A stretch of 64,000 bases of DNA, taken from Myxocyprinus asiaticus. Taxonomy: Eukaryota; Chordata; Actinopteri; Cypriniformes; Catostomidae. The notes under the pieces are model-generated. The model was given only the letters and a program-made list of their open reading frames with translations. It did not search any database and was not told where the DNA came from. The stretch covers positions 34,677,501-34,741,500 of the forward strand of contig NC_059365.1 in NCBI RefSeq assembly GCF_019703515.2, given 5' to 3'. The stretch's first letter is position 1. Each line of letters begins with the position of its first letter. Shown here piece by piece: positions 12,142 through 22,807 of this stretch. The position numbers and the translations under genes are program-made.

Positions 12142-12157
12142 CCATCCATCCATCCTT
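12060..12157. repeat. Compound microsatellite (CT)n-(CA)n-(ATCC)n
   Basis: CT-rich runs are followed by about 37 bp of CA and a few ATCC units. Confidence 0.9.
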
Positions 12158-12383
12158 GTTTATCAAATAACTTGTTAGAAACAGCATTAGCCGTGATACT
12201 ATTTCTGAAGTAACATTTTTGAATTACTAACAAAGGCTTGGACGCATCATTTGTTTTGAACCAGCAACAGCAAATTCTGATCCGTCGCGTAATAAAGTAG
12301 TTCCATGCACAGATGCGTTTTTATGACCATACTCAGTTTTTCCTAATTTTTTTACATTTTCTTGTTCATTGAACTGTTGTATG

Positions 12384-12520
12384 TAAGCAATAGCACACTC
12401 GCAATCATGCTATATGGCCCTAAATCAGCACTGCTGTGATTACCTACGGCACTCGGCCTGCGGCAGAATCACAGCAGTGCTGATGTAGGGCCATATTGCA
12501 CTCTTGCTCGTGTGATATTG

Positions 12521-12524
<4 letters not shown>
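12384..12524. repeat. Foldback hairpin, 58-bp arms
   Basis: The arms at 12,384-12,441 and 12,467-12,524 are reverse complements with a few mismatches. Both arms include ATATGGCCCTA and CAGCACTGCTGTGATT or their complements. The loop is 25 bp. The structure starts TAAGCAATA and runs into a (TA)n tract. It is most likely the core of a palindromic MITE, inserted or nested in TA-rich DNA. Confidence 0.75.

Positions 12525-12579
<55 letters not shown>
12525..12579. repeat. (TA)n microsatellite
   Basis: Uninterrupted TA tract abutting the hairpin's right arm. Confidence 0.95.
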
Positions 12580-12586
<7 letters not shown>

Positions 12587-13079
12587 CACTACCGGAACAC
12601 TTGACTGAAATGTGAAACACTTGACTGAAATGTTTCTCATGATCTTAAAAGTCTTTTTATCTGAAGGTGTATGCTTAAATGTTTGAAATTAGTTTTGTAG
12701 ACAAAAATATAATTGTGCCACCATATTAATTTATTTCATTATAAAACTAAAATTTAATAAAATAAAACAATGAAATTGATGACTTGGACCAAATAATAAA
12801 GCAAAGCAGCCAATAAGTGCCCAACATAGATGGGAACTCCTTCAATACTGTTTAAAATCATCCCAGGGTGATACCTCAAAGAGTTGGTTGAGAAAATGTC
12901 AAGAGTAGGCCCTACAGGTCTGCAAATTCTAGGAAAAGGGTGTCTACTTTGAAGATGCTAAAATATAACACAGTTTTGATTTATTTTGGATTTTGCTTAG
13001 TTCCATAGTTCCGTTTATGTTATTCCATAGTTTTGATGACTTTACTATCATTGTAAAATGTGTAAAAAATAAATAAATA

Positions 13080-13159
<80 letters not shown>

Positions 13160-13674
13160 AAACAAAATAAGTGTCTAATCTCTGTGTTGGCTAATACTTT
13201 TCTGATACAATTGAAACTTTGTAATGCAGCACTTCTCCTTAAAATGAATTGCTTATGTTGTATCCTTCCTTATTTTGCAAGTAGTTTTAGATAAAAGTGT
13301 CTGATAAATGAATAAATGTAAATGTTTTCATAACTAATGTTGAATAATGTTATTAAGCATTAATAACGTGAGGTAAAACGGTTCACTAGTTGGCAGGTAT
13401 CAAACGAAAGTCACCCTTTTTTATTCATGTTGTCATAACCATATAGTAATGTTTTATAATGCATTTGTAAATACATTTTTTACTCATTAATGAACCCTGT
13501 TATAATTCCTTAACAAGGTCTTCAATATGCTGGAACATCCTGTTCCAAAAAGAAATATGTCAACACAGGAAAGAAAACTCTGCTCATCAAGCGATTTCAT
13601 GGGGTCTTTAAAAATCCTTCTGATGCAAATAATTTTCCTGTTCAGAAAAATTAAAGTCAATATTAGTAAAGATG
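12580..13674. other. No gene; AT-rich, with (TA)n at 13,087-13,156
   Basis: AT-rich sequence with a ~70-bp TA tract at 13,087-13,156. A ~60-bp piece near 13,553-13,612 (AATATGTCAACACAGGAAA ... CATGGGGTCTTTAAAA) recurs at about 51,053-51,116, so it is a dispersed repeat of unknown class. Confidence 0.55.
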
Positions 13675-13771
13675 CTGACTACCACCCCTGGAGTCGTGAG
13701 TTCGAATCCAGGGCGTGCTGATTGACTACAGCCAGGTCTCCTAAGCAACCAAATTGGTCCGGTTGCTAGGG
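13675..13771 (+). repeat. SINE head, tRNA-derived (5' half)
   Basis: It carries a pol III B-box-like GAGTTCGAATCC and the segment CAGCCAGGTCTCCTAAGCAA, followed by GGTTGCTAGGGAG. This is the 5' part of a tRNA-derived SINE common in cyprinid genomes. Its body resumes only at about 14,150; the intervening sequence is the left arm of the palindrome described at 13,772-14,712. Confidence 0.65.
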
Positions 13772-14712
13772 AGTACTTTGGGATAAAAAAAAATTATTTA
13801 TGCAAATAAAACAGATTAAATTGTGCTTGCTCTCAAAAAATGTCAACAGCTTATAGTCACAGTGTGCCACAGTATCAACACTGAGAGTTTAATTTATGCA
13901 GCTCACATTTGAGATGTATTCAAATGTTTTTTTGTTGTTATTCAGAATGAGTCAGCTTGACTCTTGCTTGGTAGCACCATTCATGCTTGGAAAGGGGGAA
14001 ATATACAGTTTGGTCTTTTTTTTTTTTTTTTTTCTCCCCAATTTGGAATTCCCAGTGTGCTCTAGGACCTTGTGGTGGCGTAGTGACTTTGTGGCAGAGG
14101 ACAAATCTCAGTTGCCTCCGCGTCTGAGACCGTCAACCCATGCATCCTATCACATGGGGTAACCTCCTCGTGGTAGCCATAATGTGGTTCGTTCCCGGTG
14201 GGGCGCATGGTGAGTTGTGCGTGGATGCCGCAGAAAATAGCATGAAGCCTCCACATGTGCTATGTCTCCATGGTAACGCGCTCAACAAGCCACGTGATAA
14301 GATGCATGGGTTGATGGTCTCAGACGCGGAGGCAACTGAGATTCGTCCTCCGCCACCCATATTGAGGCGAGTCACTATGCCACCACGAGGACCTAGAGTG
14401 CATTTGGAATTCCAACTTGAAAAAAAATAAAAAAAGTAAATATTAGCCAGTCCCAATTTTAAATTAGCTGGCCAAACTGTACATTTCCCCCTTTCCAAGC
14501 ATGAATGGTGCTACCATGCAAGAATTAAGCTGACTCATTCTAAATAACAACACAAAAACATCTGAATACATCTCAAATGTGAGCTGCATAAGTTAACTTC
14601 TCAGTGTTGATACTGTGGCACACTGTGACTATAAGCTGTTGACATTTTTTGAGAGCAAGCACAATTTAATCTGTTTTATTTGCATAAATACATTTTTGTA
14701 TCCCAAAGTACT
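13772..14712. repeat. Large palindrome: 386/423-bp inverted repeat, 132-bp loop
   Basis: The left arm (13,772-14,157) and right arm (14,290-14,712) are reverse complements over nearly their whole length. The outer ends pair AGTACTTTGGG with CCCAAAGTACT. The right arm is longer by about 37 bp, mainly extra sequence near 14,437-14,470. The arms include unique sequence on the outside and SINE sequence on the inside. The left arm sits exactly between the SINE's head and its body, so it looks like an inverted copy of the downstream arm inserted into the SINE. Both junctions show short homology (AGTAC outside, TCACRTGG inside). Confidence 0.85.
14150..14430 (+). repeat. SINE body and tail
   Basis: From CACATGGGGTAACCTCC through GGTGAGTTGTGCGTGGATG and GAGGCAACTGAGATTCG to GGAATTCCAACTTG and an A-rich tail, this reads as the 3' part of the same SINE whose head is at 13,675. 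The inner part forms the palindrome's loop and the outer part its right arm. Confidence 0.6.
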
Positions 14713-15275
14713 TAATGCATGTGGATGACATGTAAATTAGACAAAATTGGACACTTTTCCTCACACTTTCGTACAGAAGATCATCGCGCTGCCCATGCAT
14801 GGCCTTCTAGTCATGCTGAAAGGTTACTGTGGCTTTCCAATTGGATTCATGTAGGGAAATTAATTCTTTCTGAGAAGCGACTACACTGTAAAATTAGTTT
14901 TGGGCAGCTGTGGGCTACAGTTTTTGCCAGAGCAGAATCTCTTCATCATGAGCCGACTGTTAATTAAAGAAACCTTTCAAGATGTTGTTGGGAGTATCGT
15001 GCCTCCATCTGTGCATCACTCAACCACTTTTCATTGGACGCCATTGTAATTTCCCTCCACTACATAGAGTGATGAGATAAATAATGTGCACCCATACAGC
15101 TGTATACCATGATAGATGTGTCATGAGAGTTTGGCAGCAGGCTAGGATGTGATGGCCACACAAAAGGGGCAGTTGGTCTTTGTGTGAGTCAATATTGAAG
15201 TTAGGAGAGTTAAGATTGACAACAAGGAGCCAGTAACCAAGGAGCTCAAGTCAGAGAGAAATGTTGTACTTTCAA
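14713..15275. other. No gene recognised
   Basis: No coding frame with recognisable similarity, and no repeat boundary seen. Confidence 0.55.
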
Positions 15276-15913
15276 CAGTATTGGGAAGTTACTAACTTAA
15301 AAGTAGACTTACATTTTTCAGTAGCGTACCAGTAACTCAGCTGTTTTCAAAATATTATAGCTTTTCCAATAATAAGCTACTTCCAAAAAGTAGTATAGTA
15401 GTTCCAACATTGTATTGTGTATTGTGCTTTACGTGCAAGCGAGCTAATGCAAAAATCAAACATGCTTTCCTAAAACATCCTCTCTCATATGTACAGTAGC
15501 ATTGGGAGAAATGAGTCTCAGGTCTCTTCACAGAAGTTCTGCATGGTATTTTGCATCTTTTGTATAGCAAAATATTTTCTTAAATGCTGCTGTTAATCAC
15601 TATGTTATCTATTTATGTTGTATATTGTGTCAGTTTATCTCTAACATTGTCACCCTAATCTAGACTCATTCATTCAAAAACCTTCATTGTTTTTGAGCCA
15701 GAAAAACACTGCTCTGATTGCATGATAAAATTTAATTGTTAATATTTTGAAAGGTTTTGCACCCTAAAATAGCTTCAGTGTAGTTAGAATTGTGTAGCTT
15801 GTAGTGTAGATAACTGCTATTTAAATGTAGCTTGACTGTGCATTATTTTAACTAAATTATGACAAGCTTGTAGCTTGATAAATTACCGTTTTAAAGTAGC
15901 TTCCCCAACACTG
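15276..15913. mobile_element. Non-autonomous DNA element with CAGTRTTGGG ends
   Basis: The left end CAGTATTGGGAAGTTACT and the right end, read in reverse, CAGTGTTGGGGAAGCTACT are inverted copies. The interior repeats the (T)AGCTTGTAG / GTAGCTT theme and encodes nothing. These ends are typical of abundant teleost hAT-type non-autonomous elements. I see no clear 8-bp target duplication, so the class is provisional. Confidence 0.65.
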
Positions 15914-16338
15914 TAAAACTAAAACCCAACTCAAATTCATAAAGGTTTAATTACATCTTTTCCTAAAAACAGCATAAAATTTAGGTTGAAAGCAGCTCAA
16001 AGCTGAGTCAGTGTGAATAGCAACTCTCTGATTGTATGTAATATCTTTCAGTTTTTGCTGAGCTTGTCATGGTCAGTGCACAAGTCCTGCCCCAGCAAAC
16101 TATGATTATTTTAAGTCATTACAGTGAAATTCCAGGCAGTGCAATTTGTAGAGAACTACAGGATGTAACTAAATTCAAACTGAAGAATGAGAAAAGTCAC
16201 TTACTTTAGTGAGGCACGTGGTACAAATGTTCCACCTCTCCAACTCTGGGTACGAAATGTTCAGCCTCTGTTTTGACCCTAATTTGTTTTTCGTCTCCTG
16301 CTTCTAAATTTATTTGACTTTATTTTAGACTTCTGAAG

Positions 16339-16529
16339 GTAGTTCACCCCAAAATATAATTGTGTCATAATTTACTCACCTACCTTTTTTTAAACCTGTA
16401 TACTTTTTGTCTTCCGTGGAACACAAAAAGAGATGTTAAGCAGAATGACAGTCTCCATCACCATTCACTTTCAACAACTTAAGAGTGAGTAAATGATGAC
16501 AGAATTTTCTTTTTTGGGTGAACAATCCC
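16339..16529. mobile_element. MITE with AGTTCACCC inverted ends
   Basis: The left end (AGTTCACCCCAAAATATAAT, then TTTACTCACC) is mirrored by the right end (GAGTGAGTAAATGATGACAG ... TTGGGTGAAC). The terminal inverted repeats are about 40 bp around a 100-bp non-coding middle. It belongs to the same family as the half-copy at 4,766. Confidence 0.75.
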
Positions 16530-17172
16530 ATTAACCCTATACTGATGTTATATCTATACTTCATTTCGCATTTACCTGTATGTGTAACACCAAATGGGTG
16601 ACTGTAAAATAGAGTATACAAACTAAAAAGTTAAACTCATAAAAATGCATAATGTGCTACATGTTTATGCAGAATAATGGTCAGTGCAATTTTTCTGTAT
16701 TAATCAAAGTTTCTGAAATATGATTCAGTTTTCTAAAAGTTAGAGTGTTTTTAAAAAGTACATATTAAATGCCAGAGGGTTGTTTTAAAAACTGTAGTCA
16801 TATTAACTCATATTGAGTTAATACATCCAGACATTGATGTAGCATTTGTGTATACCACAATCTAAGTTTGATATAAAATTAATGTATTAGTTTCATTAAA
16901 ATGCTTCCTGGTTTCAAAGATAAGAGCCGTTTTCATTTTGCAGATTTCAAAGTGGCATTATTATCTGCTTAATTATTCTCTTTGATTAGTCCCTCTAATG
17001 GATGGAATGTCTGCATAATACCAGTTATTCAGTGTCATTTAATGACGAGTAAATCTGCTCTGACTAACAGAACTTTCCATTGTTTTATCACTAAAAAGAA
17101 AAGCTTTTTTTTTTTTTTTATGGTGAGAAAACAGTGGGATGTAGACCCCTACTCAACCTCACAAATATCGAC
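16530..17172. other. No gene recognised
   Basis: AT-rich, with a short poly-T near 17,105. No recognisable feature. Confidence 0.55.
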
Positions 17173-17640
17173 CTGTTGTTGTTGTTTAATCCATTCAGTC
17201 TTGTCCGCCTTTTTATGATTCTATGGATAAAATTCCTCCAGCTGTCTTGATCATTTATGGCACTCTTGAGGCTTGAAAACTATTCATATTGTTCTTGACA
17301 GCGTCCAGTGACCTTGATCTTGGTTTTCCTCTTCTTCGTTTTACTTCCATCATCCCAGGCATGGTTTGTCCAAGGAGTCTTTGCTCCTTATTATGAGCTC
17401 AAAATATGTGAGCTTCAATTTGGTCATATACTGTATAATTCTAGTGAAGGTTCTATCTTGATTTGATCTAGAATGTATTGTTTTATATTTCTGGCACACC
17501 AAGGAATGCACAAAAGCCTCCACCAACACTAGAGTTTGAAGGAGTTGTCCAACTTGTCGCATCCATACATTGTTACAGGAAAGACCATCTCCTTGACAAT
17601 TCGTTGTCAAAGAGATGTCCTTGCACTTAGTCGGCATGAA
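17173..17640 (-). pseudogene. LINE 3' fragment, RTE/BovB-like ORF2 C-terminus
   Basis: On the minus strand the coding pieces TKLKLTYF, RSKDSLDK and KRRRGKPRSRSLDAVKNNMN appear in order. This matches the C-terminal basic region after the reverse transcriptase of RTE/BovB-like LINEs. The frame shifts at least once between these blocks, and an in-frame stop follows ASRVP. The 3' end is an (AAC)n-type tail, seen on the plus strand as GTTGTTGTTGTTT at 17,173-17,185, which suits an RTE-type 3' end. No endonuclease or RT core is present, so this is a 5'-truncated dead copy. The clade is inferred from recall of the motif. Confidence 0.55.
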
Positions 17641-19000
17641 ATGAAAATTCGTCCAATCTATTTTCTAAATGCATGTTATTGATCTTATTGTGAACGATTC
17701 ATCAATGTATATGTTTTTTTATTTTTTATTTTTTTTTATAATCTTGAATCAAAATTTAATATCTCGATCTTCCGGAGAAACGACAGACTTCTCTCTGGTG
17801 ACGTATGCAGGACTTCTACAATCATTTGGTCCACTTAAACCTTGCCCCTTTCTTAGAAATACAACAACCTTGCGTAGAGTTGAACATAGAGTCAATCGCA
17901 TGTTGGTGAAGATGACAAGGTGTATTTTTGTCTGTTTTCCTTCATTCCTTAACCCAAACTTCCTTGGTTATGGGTCAGCTGGCTTGAATTTACATTTTGA
18001 ATAAGGAGAAATAACTGCGAATTTGCAGTTATGTTCGAGACATTTCATGCCTGAATAGCTGAGGTGATCACTAATGAATACAACGCTTCGGATGCCACTG
18101 GAGTTTATTTACATTTTTGAATACAGTCAAGGGCATAGATTTGGCTTGAACATTGGGGGGGGGGGGGGGGGGTTGCAGCGTGAAGCATTTACTTGTTTCC
18201 ATTAATCATGGTATAAATATTGGGGGTTTGTACTTACTTGATTTGATTATTGGGGGGGTTACCTTCCTCCCATCCCCCCTGAAATCTACACCCCTTAATA
18301 CAGTTATCTTGGGATGCACAGCACGAGTAAGTGTTTTTTTTTCCCTCTTTATTTTTTGTGTATTGTGAATCAAATTGTTAAAATATGGTTATCTTTTACT
18401 CACTCGTTTTTCAATGGCTACAGCTTCTTCGTATGTAAAGACAGTGATGTGTTTGTGTGTTTATGTTGTCAGTTTGATCATAAATGTGTTGAGATCACTG
18501 CTCAATTTCACAGATAACCGGGTTTGACTCAAGCAGCTCGGTGGTAGGGGTGTGTGTGTCCACTGCAAACTCACATTCAGATCTGCCTCCGTACCACTAT
18601 GCAACGGCCATATTAAAATAAACTCACATCCACACCCTAAATTTTTTCTTGTTCAATAAGCTGTTTCACTTGAAAATACGCCACAATATGGAAGAAAAGT
18701 CGGTCGCAACTACCATTTAATGGTGACTTTAATCAATTTATCCTGGGTCTGAAATGTAGGAGGTGCTCTAATGCATTTTAGCGTTCATAGATGTGCTCGT
18801 CCACAGACATTGAATCTAATTTTCAGTTCAAGCACCACCGTTGTTGTTTCATTGAATATCTTAGCCTCTGAGTGGTCTAGAAGCTCAATCTAGGTGTCAT
18901 TAGAAAGCTGAGATCCCTTTGCGATGATACATTTTATCATCAGTTGTCAAAAACATATTTTTCTGATGATTTGTTTAGGATGCTTTTCCTGCTGGATGGC
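17641..19000. other. No gene; contains an 18-bp G run
   Basis: Holds T-rich runs near 17,715 and G18 at 18,155-18,172. Open frames crossing it (for example 17,669-18,004) have no recognisable domain. Confidence 0.55.
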
Positions 19001-19358
19001 TGTAAAGGACCTTCACAGCAGGAGGACACAGGAGAGTGGTTTCTTCACAAGTAAGGCTTTAATTAATATACTCCAGCACTTTACAGCTTCAAAATGACTC
19101 AGCAACTTCTCAATAATAACTCATCAGCTTCACAATAATAATCCATCAGTTTCACAACAATAGCTCATCAGCTCCACAATAAGGTCTCTTGTCCCTGACT
19201 CCCTCTGCTTCTTGTCAGTGGTGTGGTCCTTTTATGCTGCTCTCTCCAAGCTCACTGCAATTAGAAACAGGTGTTAATCATAATCTGGCTCAGGTGTATG
19301 CACCCTTACTGCTTTCTCTCTCTCCGGGTGGATGCTCGACCACGCCCCCACTGCCACA
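19001..19358 (-). repeat. 3' LTR of the Gmr1-like element
   Basis: 358 bp, TGTAAAGG...CTGCCACA on the plus strand. It matches 25,646-26,001 almost throughout, apart from a few substitutions and small indels. Confidence 0.92.
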
Positions 19359-19376
19359 TAACCCCACCGCCCAATT
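19359..19376 (-). other. Polypurine tract of the Gmr1-like element
   Basis: On the minus strand GGGCGGTGGGGTTA abuts the 3' LTR, the position from which plus-strand DNA synthesis starts in LTR elements. It is purine-rich with a few interruptions. Confidence 0.55.
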
Positions 19377-19401
19377 CAGGCCAGGGAGACATCCGGCCTG
19401 T

Positions 19402-19920
19402 CTACTGTGGGGCCCCAAACAAACCGAACGGAAGCATGTAATCCAAACGGTGTGGAGAAGGCTGTTTTTCATGGGAAATTGGTGTCAAGGGGACCTGCCA
19501 ATAACCCTCTGTCAAATCCAGTGTCGAATAAAATCGAGCAGTGCCCAACAGATCGAGCAACTCATCAACACGTGGCATTGGGTAGGCATCAAATTTAGAC
19601 ACTGTGTTGACTTTTCTATAATCCACACAGAACCGTTCAGACCCGTCGTTCTTAGGAACTAGAACAACCGGGCTGGACCAATCGCTGTGGGATTCCTCTA
19701 TTTCCCCCATATCGAGCATTGCATCCAATTCTTCCTGAACAATTTTCTTTTTGTGCTCGGGCAATCGGTAGGGATGGCTATGTAGCACCACCCAGGCTCG
19801 GTCTCGATGTGGTGCTGGATGAGGTTTGTACGACCCGGCAGAGGAGAAAACACATCTGCAAACTCCTGTTGCAACTTGGCAACTTCTGTGACTTGACATG
19901 GTGAGAGGTGGTCTCCCCAA
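19402..19920 (-). pseudogene. Reverse transcriptase (N-terminal half), Gmr1-like
   Basis: The frame shows IVQEELDAMLDMGEIEESHS, WSSPVVLVPKNDGSERFCVD, YRKVNTVSKFDAYPMPRVDE and FYSTLDLTEGYWQVPL. This is the fingers/palm start of a Ty3/gypsy RT, including the first catalytic Asp region (STLDL). It breaks off at LPFGLFGAP before the YLDD-type motif, and about 40 bp later the polypurine tract begins, so the second half of RT and all RNase H are deleted. The preceding segment (19,698-20,063, containing FADVFSPLPGRTNLIQHHIE) is in a shifted frame. Confidence 0.88.
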
Positions 19921-19932
19921 GTGACCGGGGTG

Positions 19933-20277
19933 TTATGATTGGGTTTTGTATTCACCTCCGGCCTGAGCTCCGCCCTCTCCGGAACTACCATAGCCAATGT
20001 CACAGGGACCGCCTCCCTCCATAATTTCAGGAAGTTGAGGTGATATTTGAAGTGCGCTCCCACTATCGGTTCGTTTCACCTCATAATCGAGATCCCCCAC
20101 TTGTCGTGTGACCTCAAATGTTCCTTGCCACTTGCCGAGTAATTTGGAGCGCGATGTGGGGAGTAATACAAGCACTTTATCTCCCGGTGCAAATTCCCGC
20201 AGCTGAGTTCCCCTGTTATACAGTAGGCTTTGACGTTCCTGAGCTTGGAGCAAATTCTCCTGTGTTATTTGCCCCAA
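19933..20277 (-). pseudogene. Integrase C-terminal GPY/F-like module
   Basis: Residues include LYNRGTQLREFAPGDKVLVL, LLGKWQGTFEVTRQVGDLDY and EVKRTD. This matches the small C-terminal module that follows gypsy integrases (GPxxV/F-type, here GTFEV). It lies between the integrase remnant and RT, consistent with the Gmr1 order. Frameshifts separate it from both neighbours. Confidence 0.75.
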
Positions 20278-20439
20278 AGTGTGGAGTTTTGCTCTAAGAT
20301 CAAGAACATATTGAATTTCATTCTTACTGTTTGAAGGTCCCTCCTCCTAAGCTTCGCGTATGACATCAAGCACGCCGCGCGGGTGCCACCCATACAGCAG
20401 CTCGAATGGGGAAAACCCAGTGGAGGCTTGCAGGACCTC

Positions 20440-20931
20440 TCATACTGCGAATAACAGGGGATCGAGCCATTTGTCCCAATTTCTAGCATCCTCATGCACA
20501 AACTTACGAATCAAGTTTTTAAGGGTTTTGTTAAATCGCTCCACCAGGCCATCTGTTTGTGGATGGTAAATAATGATGCGAATTGACTTAACACCCAAAC
20601 CGGTGGATTCACCAGCTGACATTCGCGGCATGCCGTACACCACCTGTGAACATCGGCGCCAATGCCTGGCCAATAAAAACGGGCTATTAGTCAGTTCGGT
20701 GTTTTCCTCTCCCCTAAGTGACCCGGCCATTAGATTATAATGAGCTGCCTTGAACAACATTTCCTGGTGGCTCCGCGGTATTAAGAGCTGGGTTGCATCC
20801 TTCATCACTCCATACAACCGCTCCTTTATTATTGCAAAATATGGATATGAAAGCGCGATGTTCGGCTGGAGTTGTTGACCATCAATAACTCTCACTTGGT
20901 CGAAGGCATGCCTGAGGGTTTCATCTCTCAA
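20440..20931 (-). pseudogene. Integrase with catalytic core deleted
   Basis: The first part (LYGVMKDATQLLIPRSHQEM, then FKAAHYNLMAG) is the region before and into the HHCC zinc-binding domain. It jumps from a GMPRMSAGEST stretch directly to SIRIIIYHPQTDGLVERFNK, the end of the core that carries the catalytic Glu. The two catalytic Asp residues between are missing, so an internal deletion removed most of the DDE core. The final segment (FVHEDARNWDKWLDPLLFAV) is well kept. Confidence 0.85.
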
Positions 20932-21356
20932 CTGCTCCAGAGGGAATTCCCCTTTGGAAAAACCCCTGAGGATGGGAGGGGCCGCAGCCTCTCCCCTCTT
21001 ACGTCACCCTGACTTGGAGCTGACGAAGACAGCCCCGGCTCTGCCTCCCCTGCCAAAGCATCACATATTTCACATCTCGAAGCTTTCGTGCAGGATCCAT
21101 CCGCACACATTCCTTTTAACACATTTTTGAATTCCGGCCAGTTAGTTCCCAGAATCAGCAGATGGTTGAGGCAGGAACTAACCGCGGCCTCCACTTTATG
21201 CTTTGTTCCCCGAAATTTAATAACGAGGGTCACCACAGGGTAGTTGTGAATATCCCCATGTACACACTTCACCCTCACCCTTTTAGTTGTGCCCAAAGCC
21301 TCGTGTTGAACCAAGCATCGGTGGATAGTGGTCTGATTACAACCCGTGTCCACCAA
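20928..21356 (-). pseudogene. Aspartic protease, Gmr1-like
   Basis: The open frame begins at MVDTGCNQTTIH; preceding codons in frame give HQALVDTG. DTG is the catalytic triplet of retropepsins, and LLILGTNW later fits the flap/C-terminal part of the fold. It lies directly upstream of integrase on the minus strand. The preceding gag ends in another frame, as gag and pol often do, though here decay is equally possible. Confidence 0.75.
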
Positions 21357-21440
21357 GGCTTGGTGTGTACTCCCCTTGACTCTTACCAGTATCCTGTACC
21401 CTCCAGCCCAATTGCGGGCAGCCTGAGATCCCCCATAGGC

Positions 21441-22350
21441 CTAGGCACTATGCCCGCACTTGAGAGGGCAGGTACATCCGCCTGAGGTGGAGAGCGGGAA
21501 GGCACTGAAGACACTGGAAAAGGGATAAACCGGCTTCGACGGCAGGTTTCCATGCCTCCGGGGTGCAGGAACAGGGCCTGGAGAGAAGACAGAGTGAGAG
21601 GGGAGGGGGGAGTGGGAAGAGATGGGAGGAAACACAGGGGGAGGAAAGAGAGAGGGAGAGGGCTCTTCCGCCCTTGGGCACGCCACCATATGGTCCTCCG
21701 CCAGCTGGACCGCTTCCTCCAGCAATGCCGGGCGATGGCACTGGACCCATTCCGCCGTCACTTCTGGATGCCGGCGGATCAGCTGTTCCAGCACCACTTG
21801 GTCGAACACTTCCTCGATGTCGCAGTCCCCCGCCAGCAGCCATTTCCAGCAGGCATCACGGAGCCGCTGAGAGAAGGCGAACGGGCAGCCAGCTCCTTCC
21901 AATTTCGTCTTGCGGAACAGTTGTCAGTATTGCTCTGCGCTGCGGCCGACCCGCTGCAGGATGGTCTTCTTCAGGTCGCTGTAGACCAGGAGATTAGTTG
22001 CCGGCAGTTGTTGTGCTGCAAGCTGGGCTTCCCCGGACAGCAAAGTGATGAGCCGGGCCGCCCACTGAGCATGTGGCCAGCCCCAGATTTCAGTGGTGCG
22101 CTCGAACAAGTCGAGGAAGGCTTCAGGGTCATTTTCTGCCCCCATCTTCAACAGCGTGGTTGGAGGCAGGGGACTGCTGTTGTCCGGGGTTGCTGCCGGG
22201 GCTTTCTCCTGGTTGAGGAGGCTCCAAATGGCCTGCCGGTCCTCTGCCTGAGCTCTAAGAACCTCATGGAAGTGGCGTTCCTGATTTTGGCGGAGCTCAA
22301 GCAGAGCCTGTTGGTGGATCTGGTGTAGGCCAGCGAGGGACTTGATGATG
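21441..22350 (-). pseudogene. Gag with SCAN-related capsid domain
   Basis: Two open pieces in one frame are split by a single TGA near 21,921, probably a decayed Arg codon (CGA to TGA). The N-terminal piece has ENDPEAFLDLFERTTEIWGW and ITLLSGEAQLAAQQLP; the second has FSQRLRDACWKWLLAG and EWVQCHRPALLEEAVQLAED. These are the helices of the SCAN-like capsid C-terminal domain found in Gmr1-like gags, the group from which vertebrate SCAN domains are thought to derive. The extreme N-terminus is missing where the LINE inserted (22,351). A proline-rich linker follows. Confidence 0.85.
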
Positions 22351-22807
22351 TCAAATCAAATCAAATCAAATCACTTTTATTGTCACACAGCCATATACAC
22401 AAGTGCAATGGTGTGTGAAATTCTTGGGTGCAGTTCCAATCAACACAGCAGTCGTGACAGTGATGAGACATATACCAATTTACAATAACATCAAATTAAC
22501 ACAACACAATTTAAAGTCTAATATACACATAATTACACACAACACAATATACAAATAATAACATACACTGTACTGTACAATACGCACAATATAGATACAC
22601 ATTATTCAACAATAAAAAAAGTATATATAGTATATATAGAATGTACAGTAGGTTGTATTGTACTGTATTGACATTCAGGCTGTCGGTTGATAATAAGTTG
22701 TTAAGAGAGAATATAATGTAATAATAATATAATTTATGACAGTCCGGTGTGAGATATAAGAGTAAGAGTAATAAAGTGCAGTGCTGATGTATTTTGATCG
22801 TGGAAGA

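Noticed and set aside
21552..22328. 258-codon plus-strand frame
   Set aside because: It is antisense to the gypsy gag, whose minus-strand translation has clear SCAN-like similarity.
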